Below, in pieces: positions 12,315-22,100 of a stretch of 64,000 nucleotides of DNA; position 1 is the stretch's first letter, and every line of letters begins with the position of its first letter. A program made the position numbers and the translations under genes. Source of the DNA: Pseudisothecium myosuroides. Lineage: Eukaryota > Streptophyta > Bryopsida > Hypnales > Lembophyllaceae. The stretch covers positions 2,356,001 to 2,420,000 of the forward strand of contig OX637296.1 of NCBI GenBank assembly GCA_951799445.1, given 5' to 3'. The notes beneath the pieces were generated by a model. That model worked only from the letters and a program-made list of their open reading frames with translations, was not told the DNA's origin and did no database searches.

Positions 12315-12512
12315 TTGTAGGCTGGATTTAGGGTTTAGGGTTTAGAGCGTTAGGCTCCCTTCAGGGTTCAGGGTTCAGGGTTCAGGGTTCAGGGTTTAGA
12401 CTTGCTTGAGGGTTCCAGGTTCTGGGTTTAGGCTTCCTGTAGGGTTCAGGGTTTTCGGGTTTAGTCTTCCTTTCGGGTTTAGGGTTTAGGGTTTAGGATT
12501 TACGCACAGTAT
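12315..12512. repeat. Interstitial telomere-like repeat block
   Basis: There are runs of (G)GGTTTAGGG and variants GGGTTCAGGG, interrupted by words such as 'ttaggctcccttc' and 'cttgcttgagg'. The core unit TTTAGGG is the plant-type telomere repeat. The block is degenerate and internal, so it is not a chromosome end. Confidence 0.75.
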
Positions 12513-12542
12513 TTCAGAAGTTCAGAATAGGGTATAATTTAA

Positions 12543-13179
12543 CCCCTAAATGCCGAAGGCCTGTTTTGAGCTTCTTCGATTTTGCTCTAAATTAAACAAG
12601 AAGCCAACATTTTGATAAATTGAATCAATTTTTTTGGACCTGTAATCGTACAAATTCAAACTAGACATGTTAGAGATCACATAGGAAAAGAAAACACAAC
12701 AATATCATTTAAGTATTGAAAGATTATAATGTTTGATCATGAAGGGGTTAAAATTATAAAAATCTTTTAGCCTTGTTTTTGCATGTTAAATGTGGAAAAT
12801 TGGTCACCAAAAAAATATGAAGATAAAGGATCTAACATGCATAACCCCAACCAATTTACAGCTTCTCAAAACCTACTCTACAATTTTTTTAAATGAATTT
12901 CTAATGTGATTTTTCCTCCAAGGTCTGGTGTATTTGAGGCGCATTTCCAAGAGCCCTCAACACTATGGAAAGTCAACATTGCAATGGATACCCTTGCACC
13001 AAATCTTGAATACTAAAATCATAATCAATTATTTTCAAAATCAGCTTCCTTACACTAAAAGTAGACTTCAAAAAGAATTTTTCAAAAATATAAATTACTA
13101 AAAACAGCAACTTGGTTAAGGTTTATTTAACTTCAAAGTTTTGTTGACAATAAAATTTGGTGCCTCAGGCATTTAGGGG
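12543..13179. mobile_element. TTAA-flanked MITE
   Basis: The ends are CCCCTAAATGCC and GGCATTTAGGGG, perfectly inverted over 12 bp and flanked on both sides by TTAA (12539-12542 and 13180-13183). The 637-bp interior has no coding capacity. A TTAA target with CCC ends is the signature of piggyBac-like elements; Kolobok also uses TTAA. Confidence 0.7.
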
Positions 13180-13849
13180 TTAAATGAAGGGTCTGATTTA
13201 GTTCACGGTTGTTGTGCACTCCATCCCATCTATTTTGTGTAATGGATTTAAAAAATTAGGTTGACATTTTACGCTAACTGCAACGTTGCCACTAATTCAT
13301 AATTGAACATGATTGTAATGATTTGCCTACACAAAAACTACAAAGCTAGAATTCATGGAATTCCTTTCTTCATTCAACTTCAGTTGATTTACGATGCCTG
13401 GCTTGAAAAAGAAATAATTCAATTTAGTCGTTCTAAAACACCACAATTTCAATAAATTCAAAATTACATGAAATTTGAAAGTGGCTAGAGTATATGTAAT
13501 TAATCTAATTAGAAGGAACTATGCAAAATATGACTAGGTACATCATTCATTAGAAAAAGAATAATTAATATGACCATGTACAATGATAAAATACGACGAT
13601 GGGAATAAGTGGCCTATTTCTTTTATACTAAATTGTAAGAATGTTTACAGCATGCTGAAATTCTTCTTACATCATTCCCATGCAAATATCCAATTGATAT
13701 TCTTGGACATTAAAATACAAGGCATCCAATCATTTCCAATTTCTTTAATTCTAGTAGACATGGATGTGACATAGATATATTAAATAGAATATTTAAAGAA
13801 TTCTGAATCCTATACATATTTGCAACTTGGTCCAATCTTACTTAACCTT

Positions 13850-15295
13850 CTTTTGGATACCAATTTGTACACATTTGAAATTTTGGTTCTTTAAACTACA
13901 AGGCGTGGTCAATTTATTTATTTATTTTATTCTTGTAGTATATGTTGGAAAATGGGGCACTAAATTTAGTGCACCCACGAAATATTAATCCTTGGAGTAT
14001 TTACAACTTGTACATTTTTTTGGCCTTCATTTAGATACCAATTTCATGACATTTGAAATTTTGGTTCTTTAAACTACAGGGCGTGGTCAATTTATTTATT
14101 TATTTTATTCTTGTAGTTTATGTTAGAAAATGGGGCACTAAATTTAGTGCACCCACGAAATATTAATCCTTGGAGTATTTACAACTTGTACATTTTTTTT
14201 GGCCTCCTTTTGGATACCAATTTCATGACATTTGAAATTTTGGTTCTTTAAACTACAGGGCGTGGTCAATTATTTTTTTCTTTTCTTGTAGTATATGTTA
14301 GAAAATGGGGCACTACATTTAGTGCACCCACGAAATATTAATCCTTGGAGTATTTACAACTTGTACATTTTTTTGGCCTTCTTTTGGATACCAATTTCAT
14401 GACATTTGAAATTTTGGTTCTTTAAACTACAGGGCGTGGTCAATTTATTTATTTATTTTATTCTTGTTATATATGTTAGAAAATGGGGCACTAAATTAAG
14501 TGCACCCACGAAATATTAATCCTTGGAGTATTTACAACTTGTACATTTTTTTGGCCTTCATTTAGATACCAATTTCATGACATTTGAAATTTAATTTGGT
14601 TCTTTAGACTACAGGGCGTGGTCAATTATTTTTTTCTTTTCTTGTAGTATATGTTAGAAAATGGGGCACTACATTTAGTGCACCCACGAAATATTAATCC
14701 TTGGAGTATTTACAACTTGTACATTTTTTTTGGCCTTCTTTTGGATACCAATTTCATGACATTTGAAATTTTGGTTCTTTAGACTACAGGGCGTGGTCAA
14801 TTATTTTTTTCTTTTCTTGTAGTATATGTTTGAAAATGGGGCACTAAATTTAGTGCACCCACGAAATATTAATCCTTGGAGTATTTACAACTTGTACATT
14901 TTTTTTGGCCTTCTTTTGGATACTAATTTCATGACATTTGAAATTTTGGTTCTTTAGACTATAGGGCGTGGTCAATTATTTTTTTCTTTTCTTGTAGTAT
15001 ATGTTAGAAAATGGGGCACTAAATTTAGTGCACCCACGAAATATTAATCCTTGGAGTATTTACAACTTGTACATTTTTTTTGGCCTTCTTTTGGATACCA
15101 ATTTCATGACATTTGAAATTTTGGTTCTTTATACTATAGGGCGTGATCAATTATTTTTTTTCTTTTTTTGTAGTATATGTTTGAAAATGGGGTACTAAAT
15201 TTAGTGCCCTCACGAAATATTAATCCTTGGAGTATTTACAATTTGTACATTTTTTTTAGCGTTCTTTTGGATACCAATTTCATAAAACGTCTTCA
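13850..15295. repeat. Tandem satellite, about 8 copies of ~176 bp
   Basis: The landmark GGCGTGGTCAA recurs at 13902, 14080, 14259, 14433, 14615, 14790, 14965 and (as GGCGTGATCAA) 15140, a period of 174-182 bp. Each unit contains 'aaaatggggcactaaatttagtgcacccacgaaatattaatccttgg'-type sequence with a small hairpin (cactaaatttagtg). The period is close to nucleosome size. The short ORF at 15001-15198 is part of the repeat. Confidence 0.9.
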
Positions 15296-15348
15296 GTTAT
15301 CTTGCCTTCCAAATCAAAATAAATAAAGAATATACCATGCATGCTTAA

Positions 15349-15948
15349 CCCCTAAAGGACCGAGTGTCTGTTCAACGTACGGAACAAATGTTGGGTAGGT
15401 TCCTATGAAGTCATTTTTGGTCAAAATGATGTTCATGAAATTGAGACACAATGTACAAATGTGTACCTCCTTGATGAAGAACTAGTTGTTTTTCAAATTA
15501 GGTGCCCAGATCAGAAGTTATGATGCCCTGAAGTTATTGGGCAGCTGGGGCAGTTTGGAAATCTTTGGAGAATCTTTTGCAAAAAAGCTAATCAACTTTT
15601 GAAATTTGGCATGTATGTAAATAATAAAATATGGCATACAATTGTATTAATAGAAGAAAACAAATTTTAATACTCAAATCACATTCTAAGAGTAGTTTAG
15701 CTTTGTTAGCTATGTTGGGGCAATTTCAAGAAAAAACATTTTCTTCTAACTTCAAACATTATAATTTTTCAATCCAAGCGGTCAAATGAGCTGAAATTTT
15801 TTCCAAACTTCGGTAAAATGCTTTAATTACTTCAGTTTTTTAATTAAAGAAAAAAGAAAAAATTTCAAATTTCAATTTTCAATAACGTACCGAAAAAACA
15901 TAGTTTCTGACAGTGTCTCCTTGAAAAACCCTCTCGGTCCTTTAGGGA
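15349..15948. mobile_element. TTAA-type MITE (GGACCGAG end subtype)
   Basis: The left end is TTAA-CCCCTAAAGGACCGAG and the right end CTCGGTCCTTTAGGGA-TTAG, inverted over about 15 bp, with one base of the right TTAA changed. It is non-coding, and its end type is shared with the element at 26966-27562. Confidence 0.6.
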
Positions 15949-16009
15949 TTAGTAGAAGACAAATTCAATAGAAGACTAGTGTAGCTCTGTGCTGTTGCCA
16001 CACCCAAAA

Positions 16010-16150
16010 CAAAAGTCAAAGTCATTTTAAGAACTATAAATAACTGAAAATCTCATAAATCTCCCACCATTGGTCCAAATGTCACAAAACGAAGCCTCCC
16101 TTCTCGTCGAGGGCTTTCCAACGATACCAACAACGTGAGAATTTGACACA
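16010..16150. repeat. Dispersed repeat, 'GGTCCAAATG...CCAACGATACC' family
   Basis: This contains 'ggtccaaatgtcacaaaacgaagcctccc..cgagggctttccaacgataccaa', the same core as copies at 16790-16930, 45340-46680 (opposite strand), 59190-59340 and 60570-60690. Confidence 0.6.
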
Positions 16151-16159
16151 CGGTTTTAA

Positions 16160-16733
16160 CCCTGGAGCGCGCCGACGTCCATTTTGTGGACGATGAACAG
16201 ATTCAGATCCTTGTTTCTATCTCATTCCTGCTTGGATGAAAGTCATCCTAATTTTTGGTGATACTTTATAAAAGTTCGTGTCCTATCCATCGGTTGGATT
16301 GGGTGTTACTAGAACATATACAATTCTAAAATTACAAATGTGGAAGTATGTCAAGTGGTCAATTTGCATTGACTTCAGTTCAAAACAAGATGTGCAAAAA
16401 TGAGGTCAAAGATGTAAAGGTCACAAAAATTTCAAAAAATCACTATATGAAGAGAACCTTATTTCAAATCCATTCCAACAAGTTTTACTCAAAAAATGAT
16501 AATATTTTACTTGTAATTGAATTTAAAAGGAATTATGAAATTTTCTTTTCAAAATTTATAGAAAAAGATTGGTGATAGCATTAGTAGATCTAACCGTAAC
16601 TATGGATAGAATTTAAAAATCAAAAGCTACAGCTTTCGTTTGTATACCGATTCCAAAATATTCTTCCAAATTGTAGTATATAATGGTTTTTCTCAAATCG
16701 TCAATTTTGGAGATGAATCCAGACGCTCCAGGG
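16160..16733. mobile_element. TTAA-flanked MITE (CCCTGGAGCG ends)
   Basis: Perfect TTAA duplications (16156-16159 and 16734-16737) flank the inverted ends CCCTGGAGCG and CGCTCCAGGG. The interior is 574 bp without a transposase. An inverted relative lies at 29102-29671 and shares long interior stretches such as 'tcaccaaaaattaggatgac'. Confidence 0.75.
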
Positions 16734-16789
16734 TTAAATAATTATACATAATTTAACTAGTTTAGTAATTTTTAAGAATAAAAAATAAC

Positions 16790-16930
16790 TCAAAAATCAA
16801 TAACTTTTCTACCGTAGGTCCAAATGCCAGAATTCCAAACCCGTACATGCATCCATGCTCGAGGCTTTTTGATGGTACCAAGCACACCACCGGGGAACGC
16901 ACTGTCCGGGAGATCTTCACGTGACAAACA
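16790..16930. repeat. Dispersed repeat copy, GGTCCAAATG family
   Basis: 'ctaccgtaggtccaaatgcc...cccgtacatgcatccatgctcgaggctttttgatggtaccaag' is a diverged copy of the same family, with the conserved 'gtccgggagatc' tail also seen in the 45-46 kb array. Confidence 0.6.
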
Positions 16931-17146
16931 AACAAAAAAATCCAATAAATACCAAAGAAACACGGTGTCTAAAGGTATGTGTACCAGCCCTAAAGCAAGG
17001 GCTCGGTACCGGACGTGGAGGAGTGGGACCGACCCCGAGGTTCGGCACCGACCCTGCCCAGAATTTGTCGGCTCGGATTGGGTTCGGTCAGTCGTCTTCC
17101 TCGCGGCGCCGGGTTTTCTGATTTCTTGTTTCCAACTCCCGCGCTG

Positions 17147-17147
<1 letters not shown>

Positions 17148-17229
<82 letters not shown>
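17148..17229. repeat. (GTT)n microsatellite, about 27 units
   Basis: This is an almost perfect GTT run. It creates long meaningless poly-Val, poly-Leu, poly-Cys and (on the other strand) poly-Thr ORFs. Confidence 0.95.
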
Positions 17230-17267
17230 TGTGTTTTGCGCTTTGTTTTAGTTTTGTGTTTTTTGTT

Positions 17268-17420
17268 TCGGAGCGTGAGCGTGAGCGTGAGCTGGGAGTT
17301 GCGGAGCTGGGAGTTGCGGAGCTCGGAGCATGAGCGTGAGGTGGGAGTTGCGGAGCTCGGAGCGTGAGCGTGAGCTTGGAGTTACGGAGCTCGGAGCGTG
17401 AGCTTGGAGTTGCGGACAGC
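17268..17420. repeat. GAGCGTGAGC minisatellite
   Basis: Short tandem units of GAGCGTGAGCGTGAGC and 'tgggagttgcggagctcg' follow the GTT tract. Just after them is a donor-like site (CTCTCG|gtaagc, near 17452). The block could therefore be the 5' untranslated exon of the large gene downstream. That is inference. Confidence 0.6.
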
Positions 17421-18044
17421 AACGAAATTCAAGGAGGCGCTTTTTTCTCTCGGTAAGCAGCAAGCCCTCTTTTCTTCTGATCTCATTATTTTTTCAATTG
17501 GAAAACACAATGCACTAGTTCACATCAGTTGTTGTTGACAATGCTTGCTTTCTCTCCATGGAGCTGGTACAGGGATCCTCTTGTGCTAGTTTTTTGAGTT
17601 GAATTTGGTGGGATTTAGGTTCTGCTGGTAGGGTTTAGGGTTCAGCGTGCTTTTAGAGGGATGTTGTTTGTGCTGGTTTACAAGGATCCTCTTTTGCTTG
17701 GGTTTATGTTTTTCTGTTGGGATTCCATATTCAGCTAGCTATGCTACTTTTTGTCTCATTTTTTCCTGTGCTTCTGATCTCTCATTGATGTTCAACAGTA
17801 AATGTGTTTTTCTGCAGTTTTGTCTGATTGGATTTTGACATTGGAGGGCCACAGCTGCAGAGGGCACTAGCTTTTCATACCAGGTTTGTCATTCTTCTGG
17901 AATTACATGACGTTTTAGTCTTTTAGACCCGTAATTCAAAAATTCACGGCAGATTTTGGTACTCAGACTATGTGTGCAGGTGCTGTGCTTATTAATTAGG
18001 GTTTAGGATATGATTTACAAGAGAACTTCGAGTTCAAACGTCCG

Positions 18045-19100
18045 TAATTATCCTCGGCTCGAAGATGAGTATCTTCTGTCTTAGGATAGATTAGGGTTTG
18101 GAATCCATTTAAAGTGCAGATGCCGAGTTCGACATTTGTAATTATCTTCGTGTCGAAGATAAGTATTTTAGACCTGAGAGTAGATTAGGGTCTAGGGTCC
18201 ACCTAAAGTGCAGATGCCAAGTTCAAAGTTTGAAATTATCTTCGGGTCGAAGATAAGTATCTTCAAACCGAGGATAACAAATGCAATAAGGTATAATGTC
18301 GCAGAAGATATCAAAATCCTCGCCCCAAACACTCCTCAAGTCGGAGACAATTATCTTCGACCCGAAGATAAATAAAGGAATACGCAGAAACAACCCTCAC
18401 GATAACAAGCTCTCCGACGAAAATTATCTTCGTGTCGAAGATAATTACCTTTGACATAAAGATAATTATCTTCGTGTCGAAGATAATTACCTTCGACACA
18501 AAGATAATTATCTTCGACACGAAGATAATTACCTTTGACACGAAGATAAAAACTCCTTTCGGTCTTAATATCCATCAAGATGTCGACTGCTACGTCAACA
18601 ACTACTGCCGCGTAATGGACAACTATCTTCGGGTTGAAGATAACCCCAGACGCAAAAAAGACGCTCCAGAGAAAAAGTTATCAAAACATAACCAAAGAAA
18701 CAGGAAAACATAACAGAAAGAACAATAACACAGCACATGACTGCAAAGGCATACCAGAGTAAAGAAAAAGACGACAGAAATCACGAAAACCAGACGACAT
18801 CGTCTATCCTCGAACCGAAGATACTCACACCAAACGAATACAGAGCAACTGAAATTATCCCATCAGGTCGTCGCGCGCAGACATTAGTCAAACGGGTATA
18901 GAGAAACTAAAATTATCCTCGAACCGAAGATAATACCGTTAGCCAAATTAAGAACACAACAGACCGTATGCAGTTATCTTCGTACCAAAGATAAAGCAGT
19001 AGACTTCAGATGTAGAAATAAACGGTGATCGTAGAGAGTTGCGAAAATTAGGCTTCTAAAACAAACCACCTCAGTATCCTCGAGTCGAAGATAGACTACA
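18045..19100. repeat. Palindrome cluster upstream of the ParB-like gene
   Basis: About 17 copies of the 21-bp palindrome or close variants lie here, for example at 18143, 18236, 18350, 18424, 18467, 18507, 18623, 18913 and 19074. Between 18424 and 18550 six copies are nearly back to back with period about 21 bp, most with centre GTG or its complement CAC. The cluster ends about 40 bp before the acceptor of the next coding exon, so it probably lies in the first intron of that gene. Confidence 0.85.
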
Positions 19101-19137
19101 ATGAAAAAACACTTACGATTCCGTTTTTCACATGCAG

Positions 19138-22100
19138 GTAGATAACGGAATGGAAGAAGAGCCAGAATATAACTACTCGGCCACGCTCCCATTCCTGGAG
19201 CCCTTTAACAAATGGCTAGAAGAGGGGCCCTTCTTCACCCATTTCGCTCCCATCTACGGCAAGCTATGGCAGTTCAAGCCCGTCGTTCAGTCCTGGACCT
19301 TCGGTGTAAACCAGTCAAAGGACTATATCTACTTGCGGTATCGCGTGAAGGGGACCGGAACGTACGTGAACTGGAACCTGAACGAGAAGGTTTCACTCGT
19401 CGAGCAGCACCAGTCGAAGTACGTTGTCCTCACATTGCTTGCAGTGGACGATAGGGGTGAAGAGATTTTGCACAGTCACTCCATCATTATGCACGAGGAT
19501 GATCAGTGCGGAATATTCGACTTGGACAGCCTTGTGGCAGAGCTAAATGCTGCCAATAACGAAAAGCTGGCAGACGACCTGCACAAGATGTTCAGCCCAT
19601 GGCAAAAGCAAAACGCCGAGGGAGCAGCGCGCACAATCAATTACATATTCCGGGGATTGGAGAAACATGTCCAAAGAGCAACCCGTAAAAATCGAGGAGG
19701 AGCCCCACAAAATATAGCCCCATCTGTTGAACCCGTTTCAGCGTCCACTGGCCGTGGAAGGTCAAGGACCCGGCATGGCGATCGAGGTGGGAACCGGGGT
19801 GGCAGCCAAGGTGGCAGCAGAGGCAGCGGCAGGGGAAGTGCGCGGGTAGAGCCCCAAAAGAGAAAGTCGACCGAAGCCGTAGCCGGTGAATCAAGCGGCA
19901 AACGTCGAAAAGCGCTCACAGAGCACCGACCCACAACGGCTGGGAGTTCCGGATCCGCCCTCACTAGCGTTCAACCAGGTCCACCTGGCGAATTGCAGCC
20001 AATTGCCAATTTTGAGAAGGTGGCTGCGTACCAGAAGAACTTCCGAGAGAACAACAGCGGTTGTTTTCTTTTCGAAGAACAAGCATTCCCGGTCCACATA
20101 AATCAGTGCTGGCTGCCGCGACCTAAATATGTCATCCGAAAGTTGGAACCGACACTCGTGGATGACAAGATCCAAGAGCTGATCAACCTCCCGGACATGA
20201 AGGACCGGCAAACGATATGCTTGACTCCGATGGACAAAGACCGGAAATTGCTGAAGGACCGTCCCAAGGACTGGAAGTCAATTCAGGCCGGAAATTTTTT
20301 TATCATCAACGGCCAGCACAGCGTCACTGCCGCCAAAGTGCTGCAAAAAGGCGGAGTCGACGCGGAGAGAATGGTGGAGCTGCAGACATGGCAAGCAAGA
20401 ATCGTCTGGAGCAGAGATCCAGCAAAGCTCACAGAGATATCCAAGTGGTACAACGCAGCAAACCACATCACCCACAGCCAGCCTACCTGGGGGAACCAGA
20501 TCTCAGCTTGCAGAGAGATCTGGCTCTCCTACGGGAGACCGACGAAGAAGGCTACCGATCGGGAAACACGAGGGAACTTAGCCGAGGTGTGCCTGGTGGC
20601 CTACAAGGTAAAAGAACGAAGAATACCTTATCCTCGGGTCGAAGATAATATTTACAGTCTTTGTTTGCTTGATTTGATTAAGTTCTTCATTTCAATAATT
20701 CAAATATAAATGAAGCCTTTATTATCTTCGGGTCGAAGATAAATCCCTGCACTAAGCCTCCTTGATTTATTTTCATTCCTCTGCAGAAATTTGTGGATGC
20801 CGTGATAATCCGCTACCAGAGCATAAACCCGGAAAAAGATGGAAGTCTGGTGAAGAAAGAATCAGACGTGAGCCACGAGATCCAAATGATCACGTTGGCA
20901 GACTCCACCTACAGGTTGTGGGACCAATTCATCACCAAACACATGGCGGGATTACTGATCGACCCTCTCACGATGAAGCCCCACAGCCTGTCGAAAACAT
21001 TTAAGCCAAAGAATTACACGCTTAAGAAGGAGTTCTTCAGGCACCTGGGCCACTTCACGGACAGGGACTTCAGAGATTACGTCGTCCATCTGCTTGGCCT
21101 CACACCCGGGCGAACTCTGCCGTACCAGAAGCTCACTGTCCACAGAGTTCCTCACTTGCTAAAGGACTGTTCGAGCGGACCAGACTGGGTGGAGCGAAGG
21201 AAGCGCAAGAAGGTCATCAGGGAGGAGCTGATGGCCGTAGATCTGACCTTGAAGTGCAAGGACAAGAGTGGGGACGTGATCGATAGGGCCTGGAGGGATT
21301 GGAAACGAAAACACCTCTTCACGTCCGCGTCGTGGGACTTCCTCCTCCACGCACTACCAAACAATTTCTTTGTGAAGAGGCTGACGAACGAGGGGAAGTT
21401 GAGGAGGGCGATTGACTACAAAGAGAAACCGTTTCTGACGATCTATCCCATGTTCCAGCGTTTTGTGAAGATGAAAAAACGCGTGGAAAAACCAGAGGGG
21501 GATGTCCAAATCCGTGGATACGAATTTTATCCCCAGGCGTTCTGCACAAGCCACATCTGGACGTACCACAGTCGAGCGCTCCCCATTGCAGTCATAGACT
21601 TTCGGCAGGTTCCTAGGCCAGCTCCAGGATCCGGAGATCCTCCAGCGGTGAAGACTCTTCTCAATTTCCTGCTAAATCACCTGAGGCCTACTATGTCGTG
21701 CCCGGATGTATGGATGTGGGTTGTCGGGAACGACTACGACGAAGAAGCGGCCGTCTTGTTTGCAAAGGAGAACATGAAGCTTTTTGTCATGAAGCGCTCC
21801 ACGTACGTTCCATGCAGGGCTGAGCGTCTGGACGGCCAGAGCAACCGGGTGATTGTTGCTCCATTTACGCTCTTGTTCTTCTTCAAGAAGGGGGACGACG
21901 GAGCACCGAAGGGCATTGACGCAATGCAGAAGGAGTACAGGACGTCGAGCAAACCTTACTACCATGACTTCTGGAAGCACCTGGAGGCCAAGCTCAGAGT
22001 GCACAAGAGCGAACTCAGGATGGAGTTCTATATAGACATTCTCCAGAGTTTTGCCGTGAAAGGAGAGAACGTGCTCGGCATCTATTGTGGATCCAAGTTC

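Noticed and set aside
16790..17422. Long ORFs rich in Thr, Val, Leu or Cys on both strands
   Set aside because: They are translations of the (GTT)n run in different frames, with flanking dispersed repeat; no codon signal outside it.
18311..18713. ORFs with repeated I-I-F-V-S-K, Y-L-R-V-E-D-N or I-T-F-D-T-K-I peptides
   Set aside because: These are frames through back-to-back palindromes; the peptide repeat only mirrors the DNA repeat, and neither strand shows a start context or continuing coding sequence.
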